This document shows positions 32,271-40,591 of a stretch of DNA of 43,042 nucleotides, piece after piece. The notes below the pieces were generated by a model. It saw only the letters and a list, made by a program, of their open reading frames with translations. It was not told where the DNA came from and did no database searches. Source of the DNA: Nocardioides potassii (GTDB taxonomy: Bacteria; Actinomycetota; Actinomycetes; Propionibacteriales; Nocardioidaceae). The stretch is from NCBI RefSeq assembly GCF_021648885.1, contig NZ_JAKJHZ010000013.1:1-43042 (forward strand), in the 5' to 3' direction. A program made the position numbers and the translations under genes. The first letter of the stretch is position 1. Each line of letters starts with the position of its first letter.

Positions 32271-33289
32271 CAGAGCCCGGCCTGCAGGGCCTGGCGGTCG
32301 ACCTTGCCGTTGGGCAGGGTCGGGAGGGCGGAGACGCGGACGAACTCGCGCGGCGCCCACGAGCGCGGGTGGACCGCGCTGACCCAGTCGCGCAGCTCGG
32401 CGTCGTTGGCGGTGCCGACGACGACCGCGACGAGCTTCTGGCCCCACTCGGGGTCGGGCACGCCGAAGACCTCGGCCTGCTCGACCTGGAGGTTCTCGCG
32501 GAGCCGCTCGGCCACGAGGGCGAGCGGGATCTTGACCCCACCGCTGATCACCACGTCGTCGATGCGGCCGACGACCTGCAGCCGGCCGTCGTCGTCGAAG
32601 CGGCCCTGGTCGGCGGTGAGGAACCAGCCGTCCTCGACCGACTCCGCCGTCAGCTCGGGGTCGGACTCGTAGTGGCTGAAGAGGGTGGGGCCGGCGATCC
32701 GGATGCGGTCGTTGTCACCGAGGCTGACGCCGACCCCGTCGAGCGGGACACCGTCGTAGACGCAGCCGCCCGCGGTCTCCGACGAGCCGTAGGTGGAGAC
32801 GATCCGGACGCCCGCGTCCTCGGCCTGCCGGCGGTGGTCGCGGTCGAGGCCGGCGCCGCCGACCAGCACGGTGTGGCAGTGGGCGAGCGAGGCGAGCTGC
32901 TCGGGGTTGGCGAGGATGCGGTGCAGCTGGGTCGGCACCAGTGACACGAACGCCGGCGTGGCGCTGTGGTCGGACGCCGCCGCGCGGCCGACGTCGAGAC
33001 CATCCACGATGATCGGCTCGTGGCCGGCGACGAGCGAGCGCACGATCACCTGCACTCCGGCGACGTACGACGACGGCAGCGCGAGCAGCCACCGACCGGA
33101 CTCGCCCAGTCGCCGGGCCGACGCCTCGACGCTGGCGAGCACCGCGCGACGCGGCAGCACCACGCGCTTCGGCCTGCCGGTGGAGCCGGACGTCTCGATC
33201 AGCAGCGGGTCTGGGTTGTCGGCCTCGAGCCACCGCGACAGCTGCCTGATCGCGACCGAGGGCTCGTCCGAGGGCCGGAGGAAGCTCAC
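32270..33289 (-). CDS. menE: o-Succinylbenzoate-CoA ligase
   Basis: 339 residues, ANL adenylating enzyme that makes OSB-CoA. Unlike the degenerate protein at 25069-26253 it has every motif: TSGSTGRPK (33-41), TYGSSETAGG, LTADQGRFD, GRIDDVVISGG and LPNGKVDRQAL with the catalytic Lys. It is short for the superfamily, as usual for actinobacterial MenE. The GTG at 33289 is 7 bases after TAGCGT; a GTG two codons upstream is less likely. Confidence 0.92.
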   Translation of the reverse strand: MSFLRPSDEPSVAIRQLSRWLEADNPDPLLIETSGSTGRPKRVVLPRRAVLASVEASARRLGESGRWLLALPSSYVAGVQVIVRSLVAGHEPIIVDGLDVGRAAASDHSATPAFVSLVPTQLHRILANPEQLASLAHCHTVLVGGAGLDRDHRRQAEDAGVRIVSTYGSSETAGGCVYDGVPLDGVGVSLGDNDRIRIAGPTLFSHYESDPELTAESVEDGWFLTADQGRFDDDGRLQVVGRIDDVVISGGVKIPLALVAERLRENLQVEQAEVFGVPDPEWGQKLVAVVVGTANDAELRDWVSAVHPRSWAPREFVRVSALPTLPNGKVDRQALQAGL

Positions 33290-33296
33290 GCGCACA

Positions 33297-33302
33297 ACGC
33301 TA
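33297..33302 (-). promoter_or_regulatory. Leaderless -10 box for menE-menC-menD
   Basis: TAGCGT on the minus strand, 7 bases before the GTG at 33289. Confidence 0.5.
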
Positions 33303-33371
33303 GTGGCTCTGCGACCATGTCGGCGATGGAAACGACCGACCCACAGGCCCGGCACGGGTCCGCGGCCTGAC

Positions 33372-34031
33372 ATGCGTACGACGGTGCGCATCGGGACGTG
33401 GAACCTCGAGGGTCGGTGGACGGAGCGGCACGCGACCTTCGTCGATGCTCTCGACTGCGACGTGCTCCTGCTGACGGAGGTGTCGGAGCGCGTCGACCTG
33501 CCGAGGTACGACGTCCACCTCGGCGAGGTGATGAGCCCCCGCCGCCGCTGGGCCGCCGTGGCATCGCGAACCGGGCTGTCGTCGACCGGCGTTCCCCACG
33601 GCGCGTCGGCCTCAGCGGTGACAGCGGGCCTGCAGGTCTGCTCGTCCGTGCTCCCCTGGCGTGGCTGCGGAGGCGCGGCGCCCTGGGAAGGGACGAACAC
33701 CGCCGCGCGGACTGCGCACGCCACGGCGGCCGTTGCCGTCGCTCGCCCAGACATCTGGGGCGGCGACTGGAACCACAGCCTCTCGGGACAGGAGTGGGCT
33801 GGGTCGAAGGCTGGTCGAGCCCTCATCCTGGCGACCGTGGCCGACCTCGGGCTCCAGGTCCCGACCGAGTCCCTGCCCCACCGGCTCGACGGGGTGCTGA
33901 GCATCGACCACATCGCCGTACCCGACGACTGGGAGGTCTCGTCTGCCACCCGCGTCGACGCGACAGGACTCTCCGACCACGACGCCTACGTCGTCGAGAC
34001 GACCCCGGTCCCACCCGGCCCGGCGTCATAG
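33372..34031 (+). CDS. Endonuclease/exonuclease/phosphatase family protein
   Basis: 219 residues, short member of the EEP hydrolase superfamily. GTWNLEG near the start, GDWNHS in the middle and SDHDAYV at the end are the metal and catalytic motifs (Asn, Asp-Asn, Asp-His). There is no signal peptide or membrane helix. Substrate (nucleic acid or phosphoester) unknown. The ATG at 33372 is followed at once by the conserved core. Its TAG stop is the first half of the -10 box of the next gene. Confidence 0.75.
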   Translation: MRTTVRIGTWNLEGRWTERHATFVDALDCDVLLLTEVSERVDLPRYDVHLGEVMSPRRRWAAVASRTGLSSTGVPHGASASAVTAGLQVCSSVLPWRGCGGAAPWEGTNTAARTAHATAAVAVARPDIWGGDWNHSLSGQEWAGSKAGRALILATVADLGLQVPTESLPHRLDGVLSIDHIAVPDDWEVSSATRVDATGLSDHDAYVVETTPVPPGPAS

Positions 34032-34034
34032 GCT
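34029..34034 (+). promoter_or_regulatory. Leaderless -10 box sharing the upstream stop codon
   Basis: TAGGCT followed by 6 bases and the ATG at 34041. Its first three bases are the TAG stop of the EEP-family gene. Confidence 0.55.
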
Positions 34035-34040
34035 CGCCCC

Positions 34041-34334
34041 ATGAGTGCGTACTGGATCTGCGTCTACAAGGCCGTGCACGACCAGGAGAAGGTGTCGGCC
34101 TACGCCGAGCTCGCCGGTCCCGCGATCGCCGCCGGCGGTGGCCGCTTCCTCGCCCGGGGCAACCCCGAGGCGACGTTCGAGCAGGCCGAGCCCACCCGCA
34201 CGGTGGTGATCGAGTTCCCGTCGGTCGAGGCTGCCGTGGCCACGCACGACAGCGAGGCCTACCAGGAAGCCCTGCGGGCGCTGGGCGACGGCGCCGACCG
34301 CGACCTGCGCGTCGTGCCCGGCTACGAGGGCTGA
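34041..34334 (+). CDS. DUF1330 family protein
   Basis: 97 residues, small ferredoxin-fold (dimeric alpha-beta barrel) protein. YWICVYKAVHDQEKVSAYAE, GGGRFLARGN and VVIEFPS fit the DUF1330 pattern. Biochemical role unknown. The next gene begins one base after its stop. Confidence 0.8.
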   Translation: MSAYWICVYKAVHDQEKVSAYAELAGPAIAAGGGRFLARGNPEATFEQAEPTRTVVIEFPSVEAAVATHDSEAYQEALRALGDGADRDLRVVPGYEG

Positions 34335-34335
34335 C

Positions 34336-34674
34336 GTGGCCGACTGGCGTGCGCAGACCGTCGACACGGTCCGGGGCCTGATCCTCCGGGCCGAGCCGGA
34401 CGCCACCGAGGACGTGAAGTGGCGCAAGGCGTCCAACCCCGACGGCGTACCGACGTTCTCCGCCGACGGCCTCATCTGCACGGTCGAGACCTACAAGGAC
34501 AAGGTGAAGGTCACCTTCGCCAAGGGGGCGTCCCTCGACGACCCCACCGGCATCTTCAACGCCAGCCTCGACGCCGGCACCCGTCGTGCGGTCGACATCC
34601 ACGAGGGCGACGAGATCGACGAGGACGCGTTCGTGGCACTGGTCCGCGAGGCGGTCGCGACGAACCGGGGCTAG
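34336..34674 (+). CDS. DUF1801-like protein
   Basis: 112 residues, YdhG/DUF1801-like small soluble protein: EDVKWRKASNPDGVPTFSAD, then CTVETYKDKVKVTFAKGASL. The GTG at 34336 follows the previous stop by one base, so it is translated from the same mRNA. Its TAG stop shares four bases (CTAG) with the stop of the convergent gene. Function unknown. Confidence 0.75.
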   Translation: MADWRAQTVDTVRGLILRAEPDATEDVKWRKASNPDGVPTFSADGLICTVETYKDKVKVTFAKGASLDDPTGIFNASLDAGTRRAVDIHEGDEIDEDAFVALVREAVATNRG

Positions 34675-35174
34675 TCCGGGACGTCGAGCACCAGCCGCTG
34701 GCCGCCGTCGGCCAGCTCACGACAGATGTCGAGGTGGCCGGCGTGCGTGCTCGTCTCGACCAGCACGTGCAGCAGGACCTCGCGAAGGTTGGAGTACGGC
34801 GGTGCGCCGGCTCCCTCGAACCACCAGGCCGGTGACTGGTCGAGCGGCAGGTCGGCGATCGCGTCGTCCGCCAGTCCGCACTCCCGGCGATAGGCCTCGA
34901 GCACGTCACCGTCGCTGACGTCAGCGGGCGCTTCCCACCCCTCGTAACCCTCCGGGATGTCGACCTGCTGACCGCCCATCACCGCGCGCAGCCACACACG
35001 CTCGACGTCGTGCGTCAGGTGGTGCACCAGGCCGAGCGGTGTCCATCCAGATGGGACGCACGAGCTCCGGCGGGCCTCCGGAGACATGGCTTCGACCTGC
35101 TGGACCACGTGCCGTCGCTTGCTGTCGAGCCAGGAGAGCAGGTCGTCGCGAGTGATCTGGTCGTTGCTCACCAC
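34671..35174 (-). CDS. DinB-family (DUF664) protein
   Basis: 167 residues, four-helix DinB fold. Likely metal-binding histidines lie in VHHLTHDVERVW (near residue 50) and THAGHLD (near residue 143). Actinobacterial relatives include thiol-dependent S-transferases of the mycothiol type, but the substrate here is unknown. Two adjacent GTG codons (35174 and 35171) could start it; GGAG lies too near to decide. Confidence 0.78.
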   Translation of the reverse strand: MVSNDQITRDDLLSWLDSKRRHVVQQVEAMSPEARRSSCVPSGWTPLGLVHHLTHDVERVWLRAVMGGQQVDIPEGYEGWEAPADVSDGDVLEAYRRECGLADDAIADLPLDQSPAWWFEGAGAPPYSNLREVLLHVLVETSTHAGHLDICRELADGGQRLVLDVPD

Positions 35175-35245
35175 TCCAGCACATCACGCCGAAGCCGAGG
35201 CGCGCCTGCGGCCCGATCACCGGAAGGGTGTCGGGCGCTGGGCGG

Positions 35246-36700
35246 TCAGGGTCGTCGGTGGGGCAGCGGTTTTCGGGGTGGCGGGGCCGGCCTCGGGGTC
35301 CGTGGATCGGTCGTCACCGTGACGCCGGTCGGCAGGGTCCACCGGTAGGACCCGTCGGGGAGTCGTCGATAGCTGAAGCGGCCGAAGGTCTTGGCGCGAT
35401 GGTGCTTGCGGCACAACGGGGCCAGGTTGCCGGGATGGGTCTGGCCGGGCGGCCCACCTCGATCGATGGGCACGTAGGGACCGATGTGGTCGAGGTCGCA
35501 GGCCTCGGCCGGTTGTCCGCAGCGGGGATAGACGCAGGTCTGGTCGCGGTGCCGGACCATGGCTGCCATCCGGGCGGGTGGGTCGTGCTGGTCGACCGGC
35601 GGATGGGCATCCGGGTCGAGGTCGACGACCGGGGTGATGGTCACGCTGCCCGCGGCCAGGAGCCACGACCTCAGTCGTCCGACGAGGACCGGACCAAGCC
35701 GGGGCGATCGGGCCACTCCCTGCGGGTCGTCGAGGAGGTCGCGGTCGGAGACGTGGAAGACCAGTTCGACCTCGCCCACCGGCGTCTCGTCGTGAGCAGT
35801 GGTGGGTCGTCGGAACGGGTTGGCGCGCTCGTGCGCGAGGTCCTCGGCGGCGCACGCCGACTCGCTGTCCGGGCCCGACGTCGCGCCGGCGAGGAGGTCG
35901 AGCGCGGCCTGGGAGTCTGCCAGCAGCCCGACGGCGTGGGCACGTCGTACGTCGAGGCTGCCCGGATGACCGAGCGTCCCGATGGCGCCCGCCATCGTGG
36001 ACACGGTGTGGTCGAACGCGATGGCATCGGCCTCGTCGAGGACCATGAACACCTCCCCCGTGCCTGGTGCGCCCACATCGGGGCCGAGACGCACGTCGAC
36101 CTTCCGGGACGCGAGTGCCGAGTCGTGGTCGGCGAGCGCCCGGTCAGGGTCGGAGTAGAGCCGGGCCTCATGGACCAGCACCCCGACCCGGTGCGGGTTG
36201 AGCCGGCGGGGCTGCCACACCAGCAGGCGGTCCGCGTGTGCCGCGGCGTCCACGTCTAGGTCGCGGGAGGCACGGGCTGCCTCCCGGCCGAGGTGCACGG
36301 GCACCCGTCCCGACCGCACCAGTCCCCACAGGCGAGGCAACCGGTGTGCGAGGTCGAGGACGTCGCCCACCAGAGCGAGCGTCGCCTCGTGGGACAGGTC
36401 CAACGCGGCGGCCAGCTCCTGGATGCAGAACTCCGCCACCAGCGGCGCACCCGTGCCCGCGATCGGGATGGCCCGCTCCCCGAACATCGCCTCCGCGTAG
36501 GACCCCGGCGCAGGGATGCCCTCCCCGCGCCAGCCCGCCGCGTCGGCATGGGCATCGGCGGGGTGGGCGTGCGCCCACTCGAACACCGACTCCAGCACCT
36601 CGACCTCGGCCTGGCGCCGTACGGACAGCGCGGTCCGCGCACGGTCCAGCACCAACCGGGTGTCGGCCCCGGCGCTGCGGTCGAGAGTGGTGGTGGACAT
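35246..36700 (-). CDS. DUF222 / HNH endonuclease-domain protein (13E12 repeat family)
   Basis: 484 residues. The N-terminal ~300 residues are the DUF222 region and the C-terminal part has a zinc-linked HNH motif: CVYPRCGQPAEACDLDHIGP, then NLAPLCRKHHRAKTFG (near residues 400-450). Such genes are multicopy in many actinobacteria and are linked to 13E12 repeats in mycobacteria. The biological role is not settled. The ATG at 36700 is near an SOS-box-like site (36766-36779). The end is Pro/Arg-rich. Confidence 0.85.
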   Translation of the reverse strand: MSTTTLDRSAGADTRLVLDRARTALSVRRQAEVEVLESVFEWAHAHPADAHADAAGWRGEGIPAPGSYAEAMFGERAIPIAGTGAPLVAEFCIQELAAALDLSHEATLALVGDVLDLAHRLPRLWGLVRSGRVPVHLGREAARASRDLDVDAAAHADRLLVWQPRRLNPHRVGVLVHEARLYSDPDRALADHDSALASRKVDVRLGPDVGAPGTGEVFMVLDEADAIAFDHTVSTMAGAIGTLGHPGSLDVRRAHAVGLLADSQAALDLLAGATSGPDSESACAAEDLAHERANPFRRPTTAHDETPVGEVELVFHVSDRDLLDDPQGVARSPRLGPVLVGRLRSWLLAAGSVTITPVVDLDPDAHPPVDQHDPPARMAAMVRHRDQTCVYPRCGQPAEACDLDHIGPYVPIDRGGPPGQTHPGNLAPLCRKHHRAKTFGRFSYRRLPDGSYRWTLPTGVTVTTDPRTPRPAPPPRKPLPHRRP

Positions 36701-36765
36701 GGGTCCATCGTCCCAGAGGCCACCGACACTCTGACCTGCGCGTGGGCGGATGTGGAGAACTATTT

Positions 36766-36779
36766 TCGAACAAGTGTCC
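36766..36779 (-). promoter_or_regulatory. SOS-box-like site upstream of the DUF222-HNH gene
   Basis: TCGAACAAGTGTCC holds one perfect half (TCGAAC) and a weak second half (GTCC for GTTCGA) of the actinobacterial LexA box. 13E12-family genes in M. tuberculosis are known LexA targets, which makes this more credible than the match alone. Confidence 0.45.
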
Positions 36780-36799
36780 ATCGCACACGCGATCTCGGT

Positions 36800-36877
36800 G
36801 GTCTCGATGCGCCTCCGCTCGTTGCTCGCTCCAGGTGCCCGACCAGCGAGACCCTCCGGCTGCTCGAGCCAGGAGGG
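36800..36877. repeat. Structured repeat-like element in the DUF222-MFS gap
   Basis: GGTCTCG (36800-36806) and CGAGACC (36847-36853) are perfect inverted arms around a core containing CCTCCGCTCGTTGCTCGCTCC. A second hairpin follows (36852-36877), 10 bp with one bulged A and a GCTCG loop. The core resembles dispersed elements of Nocardioides-like genomes and shares CTCCGCTCG with the element between nuoE and nuoF. Confidence 0.5.
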
Positions 36878-36944
36878 AGAGGTCACACGATCGCGTCCGA
36901 AAATGGCAGGCGAGCGTCCGACCCGAGACGGAGAATGGTCGACG

Positions 36945-38300
36945 ATGCTCACCGCTCTCAAGAACTACGCCACGCCCCCGTCCTCACTCGCCGGGCGGCT
37001 GTCACTGCAGTCACTCATCTTCGCCTCCGGCGACGGCGCCTTCATCGCCGGCTCGGCGGTGTACTTCACCCTCGTGGTGGGCCTGTCTCTGGGAGAGGTG
37101 GGCATCGGTCTCACCATCGCGGCGATCGCCAGCTTCGTCGTGGCGATCCCGATGGGAAAGCTGGTCGACCACTACGGCCCCAAGCGCATGTGGGCACTCG
37201 GCGCGGTGATCCAGGGCGCCCTGTTCCTGGCGTGGCCCTTCGTCGACGGCTTCCCCCAGTACGTCGCCCTCGCGGTGTCCATGGAGGTCGTCGGCACCCT
37301 CAGCGGCACCGGCCACGGCGCCTACGTCATCGACGTCCTCCCGCCGGCCGAGCGCGTGGAGTCGCGGGCCTACATGTACTCCGCCCTCAACGTGGGGTTC
37401 AGCATCGGCGCCTTCCTCAGCGGTGGCGCGATCGCCTTCGGCACCGACGTGCTCCGCTGGGCGCCCGTGCTGAGCGCGCTGCTCTTCCTGGCCAACAGCG
37501 CCTGGATCCTCCGTCTGCCGGACGCGACGCACGACGTCCGCAGCAGTGAGCCGCGCGTGAAGCCCGAGGGCATCCCGGCCATCCGCAACCGCGCATGGAT
37601 CGCGGTCACGACCTTCACCGGGGTCATGTGGACCAACCAGGTGCTGCTGCACACGGTGATCCCTGTGTGGCTGGTGACCGAGACCGACGCTCCGAAGGTC
37701 CTCGTCGCGATCCTCTTCGGCACCAACACGGTCATGTGCATCGTGCTGCCCCGACTTGCGTCGAGGGGCATCCACGACGTCGGCACCGCGCTGCGTGCCG
37801 TGCGGTTCTCCACGTTCTTCTTCGTGCTGACCTGTCTGATCACGTTGGCGACCCACCAGACCGTGGGCTGGCTGACCATCGTCATGTTCTTCCTCGGCCA
37901 CGTGGTCCTCACCTGGGCGGAGCTCTTCCTCTCCGCGTCGGGTTGGACTCTCGAGGCCGAGCTGATGGACCCGCGCCGACGCGGCGACTACCAGGGTGTC
38001 GCCGAGCTCGGCGGCACTCTCGGCAGGTTCTGGGCACCGGCGGTCTACGGCTTCCTCGCCATGCAGTGGGGCACCTTCGGCTGGCTCACGATCGCGGCCA
38101 TCGTCGTGGCCGCGGCGACCGGCCTGCACGCCTCCGCCCACGCCGCCCGGCGCTACCTCGAGCAGCACGTGCCGCCCGACGTGCTCGCGGACGCCAGGGC
38201 CGGTGCGCCCAGCACCGAGGCCGAGGCAGCCGGCGGGCCGCCCTCGATGCTCGACCACGACGGCACGCTGCCAGAATCCACCGGTGACCTCATCCGCTGA
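36945..38300 (+). CDS. MFS transporter
   Basis: 451 residues, major facilitator superfamily protein of the membrane with about twelve helices. The A-motif-like loop between helices 2 and 3 is GKLVDHYGPKRMWALG (near residue 65). The C-terminal ~50 residues after RRYLEQHVPPD are soluble. Substrate unknown; drug/proton antiport is a guess from the family. The ATG at 36945 has GGAG 11 bases upstream; an in-frame ATG at 36903 is possible. The 3' end overlaps menA by 17 bases. Confidence 0.83.
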   Translation: MLTALKNYATPPSSLAGRLSLQSLIFASGDGAFIAGSAVYFTLVVGLSLGEVGIGLTIAAIASFVVAIPMGKLVDHYGPKRMWALGAVIQGALFLAWPFVDGFPQYVALAVSMEVVGTLSGTGHGAYVIDVLPPAERVESRAYMYSALNVGFSIGAFLSGGAIAFGTDVLRWAPVLSALLFLANSAWILRLPDATHDVRSSEPRVKPEGIPAIRNRAWIAVTTFTGVMWTNQVLLHTVIPVWLVTETDAPKVLVAILFGTNTVMCIVLPRLASRGIHDVGTALRAVRFSTFFFVLTCLITLATHQTVGWLTIVMFFLGHVVLTWAELFLSASGWTLEAELMDPRRRGDYQGVAELGGTLGRFWAPAVYGFLAMQWGTFGWLTIAAIVVAAATGLHASAHAARRYLEQHVPPDVLADARAGAPSTEAEAAGGPPSMLDHDGTLPESTGDLIR

Positions 38301-39156
38301 CTGGATCGCCGGCGCCCGGCCGCGCACCCTCCCCGCTGCCGTCGCACCCGTCCTCGCCGGCACCGGCGTCGCGGCCCACGTCGACGACGCCGTGTGGTGG
38401 AAGGCACTGCTCGCCCTCGTGGTGAGCCTCGCCCTGCAGGTGGGCGTCAACTACGCCAACGACTACTCCGACGGCATCCGGGGCACCGACGCCGACCGGG
38501 TGGGACCGATGCGCCTCGTCGGCTCCCGTACGGCGACCCCGCGGGCCGTCAAGACCGCGGCCTTCGCCGCCTTCGGGGTCGCCGCGGTCGCCGGCCTGGT
38601 GCTCGCCGCGACCACCGCCTGGTGGCTCGTCGCGGTCGGCGCGGTCTGCGTCGTCGCGGCGTGGTTCTACACCGGGGGCGAGAAGCCCTACGGCTACCTC
38701 GGCCTCGGCGAGGTCATGGTGTTCGTCTTCTTCGGCCTCGTCGCGGTCGTCGGGACGACTTACGTCCAGACCGAGCGGTGGGAGTGGGCGGCGCTCTACG
38801 CCGGCATCGGCATCGGCTCGCTGGCCTGCGCGATCCTCGTCGCCAACAACCTGCGCGACATCCCCACCGACACCGTCGCCGGCAAGCGCACGCTGGCCGT
38901 CCGGCTGGGCGACGAGCGCACCCGCTACCTCTACGCCTTCCTCGTCCTGGTCGCCGCCGCAGCGGTGGTCGCGGTGGCGGCAGCCACCACGTGGTGGGCG
39001 CTGCTCGGACTGGTCTTCCTCGCCCGCGCCGCGGCGCCGACCAAGGCCGTGCTCGGCGGCGCCGCCGGCCCGGCGCTGATCCCGGTCCTCGCGGCGTCCG
39101 GGGCGTCAGAGCTCGCGTGGTCGGTCCTCGTGGCCCTCCCCCTGTTCGTGCGCTGA
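38284..39156 (+). CDS. menA: 1,4-dihydroxy-2-naphthoate polyprenyltransferase
   Basis: 290 residues, membrane UbiA-family enzyme that joins the polyprenyl tail to 1,4-dihydroxy-2-naphthoate, releasing CO2. The first Asp-rich motif is NYANDYSDGIRGTD (near residue 57) and the second is NNLRDIPTD (near residue 187). The GTG at 38284 lies inside the end of the MFS gene and gives the standard beginning SSADWIAGARPRTLPAAV. The overlap suggests translation coupled to the transporter gene. It uses the tail made by the synthase at 6306-7304. Confidence 0.92.
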   Translation: MTSSADWIAGARPRTLPAAVAPVLAGTGVAAHVDDAVWWKALLALVVSLALQVGVNYANDYSDGIRGTDADRVGPMRLVGSRTATPRAVKTAAFAAFGVAAVAGLVLAATTAWWLVAVGAVCVVAAWFYTGGEKPYGYLGLGEVMVFVFFGLVAVVGTTYVQTERWEWAALYAGIGIGSLACAILVANNLRDIPTDTVAGKRTLAVRLGDERTRYLYAFLVLVAAAAVVAVAAATTWWALLGLVFLARAAAPTKAVLGGAAGPALIPVLAASGASELAWSVLVALPLFVR

Positions 39157-39321
39157 CACTTCCGCCAATCCCCGGAGGCCGTCGAACGGACATGGGATCC
39201 TCGAGCCATCGCGACGTCACTGCCGAGGTGCGGGCTTCGGGCCTGGCCCAGGGGCACGGGCGGTCGCTGGTCGCGGCTGCGCTGAGTCGAAAAGCCGTGG
39301 CCCGACCCGCACCCGGGTCAC

Positions 39322-39327
39322 TAGCGT
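39322..39327 (+). promoter_or_regulatory. Leaderless -10 box for the acetyltransferase gene
   Basis: TAGCGT followed by 7 bases and the GTG at 39335. The rest of the 178-bp gap after menA shows no other clear feature. Confidence 0.5.
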
Positions 39328-39334
39328 CGCGCGG

Positions 39335-40591
39335 GTGGACTACGACTTCGCGCACCTCGACCTCCACGACGACTCCGAGGAGGCCGTGGCACGCCGTCGC
39401 GGGTGGGTCGGCGCGGTGCTGCGCGGGTTCCGCGATCCTCGCCCGGACGACGAGCTGGTCGACAAGTGGGTCGCCCACTACCGCGCCGACGAGGTCGACG
39501 TCAGCGGCGCCTGGCTCCCCGAGGGCGAGTTCGGCGCCGGCCCCATGCCGGTGGCGACCTACGCCAGCCTCGACAAGACGCTCAACGCCGGCCGCGAGCT
39601 CCTTCCCCTGCGGATGATCACCGACGTCACGACCAGCGCCAGCCACCGTCGTCAGGGGCTGCTGCGCCGACTGATCGAGGACGACCTCGCCGACGCCGTG
39701 GCGACGGGCGTCCCGATGGCAGCGCTCACGGCGTCGGAGGCGACGATCTACGGCCGCTGGGGCTTCGGGCCGGCCACCTTCCGCGTGGGCGTCGAGGTCG
39801 ACGCCTCCCCCGGCTTCGCGTTCCGCGACTTCACCGACCCGGGCCGTGTCGAGCTGGTCGAGCCGGCCGACGCCTGGCCGCACGTCAAGGCGGTCTTCGA
39901 CACCTTCCACCGCCGCCAGCGCGGGTCCGTCGAGTGGCCCGCGCAGTACGAGGACATCCACAGCGGGTCCTACGACTTCAATGACGGCGGACCGAACAAG
40001 AAGATCCGCGCGGCCGTCCACCTCGACGGCACCAGGCAGGTCGACGGGTTCGTGATCTTCAAGCACGGCGAGGACTACTCCGTCCGCGTCGAGGAGATGA
40101 TCGCGCTCACCACCGACGCCCAGCTCGGCCTCTGGTCGTTCCTCGCGAGCATGGACCGGATCAAGAAGGTCACCTTCAACCTGTTCCATCCTGACGACCC
40201 GCTGCCCTGGGCGCTCACCGACCTCAACCGCGTGAAGACGACCGAGGTGGAGGAGTTCCTCTGGCTGCGCGTCCTCGACGTCCCGCGCTGCCTGGCTGCC
40301 CGGCCCTGGGCGGCCGACGGCACGGTCGTGCTCGGCGTCGACGACCCGCACGGCCACGCCGCCGGACGGTTCGAGGTCACCACGTCCGACGGGGTCGCCA
40401 CGGTCGCCGCCACGGACCGACCCGCGGAGGTGGAGGTCAGCGCGGAGACCCTCGGCTCGCTCTACCTCTCCGCCGTCCCGGCCCTGCACCTGCACCGCGC
40501 CGGTCGGGTCAGGGGTGACGACGAGGCCGTACGCCGGTTCGCGGCGATGGCCGACCTCAGCGAGGCGCCGTACAGCCTCACGGGGTTCTGA
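39335..40591 (+). CDS. Eis-like GNAT N-acetyltransferase
   Basis: 418 residues with the Eis layout: two GNAT domains and a C-terminal sterol-carrier-like domain. The acetyl-CoA loop is TSASHRRQGLLRRLI (near residue 100). The likely catalytic Tyr is in IYGRWGFG (near residue 138) and the chain ends in Phe, as in Eis where the terminal carboxylate is catalytic. Eis of M. tuberculosis acetylates aminoglycosides and other amines; the natural substrate here is unknown and resistance cannot be claimed. Its end overlaps the convergent gene by 14 bases. Confidence 0.82.
   Translation: MDYDFAHLDLHDDSEEAVARRRGWVGAVLRGFRDPRPDDELVDKWVAHYRADEVDVSGAWLPEGEFGAGPMPVATYASLDKTLNAGRELLPLRMITDVTTSASHRRQGLLRRLIEDDLADAVATGVPMAALTASEATIYGRWGFGPATFRVGVEVDASPGFAFRDFTDPGRVELVEPADAWPHVKAVFDTFHRRQRGSVEWPAQYEDIHSGSYDFNDGGPNKKIRAAVHLDGTRQVDGFVIFKHGEDYSVRVEEMIALTTDAQLGLWSFLASMDRIKKVTFNLFHPDDPLPWALTDLNRVKTTEVEEFLWLRVLDVPRCLAARPWAADGTVVLGVDDPHGHAAGRFEVTTSDGVATVAATDRPAEVEVSAETLGSLYLSAVPALHLHRAGRVRGDDEAVRRFAAMADLSEAPYSLTGF

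Noticed and set aside
33317..33370. 17-codon upstream open frame ending 1 base before the EEP-family ATG
   Set aside because: Suggestive of a leader peptide, but there is no ribosome site, clear promoter or regulatory residue pattern.
39335..40591. Aminoglycoside resistance gene
   Set aside because: The protein is Eis-like, but substrates of the family are broad and resistance cannot be inferred from sequence alone.
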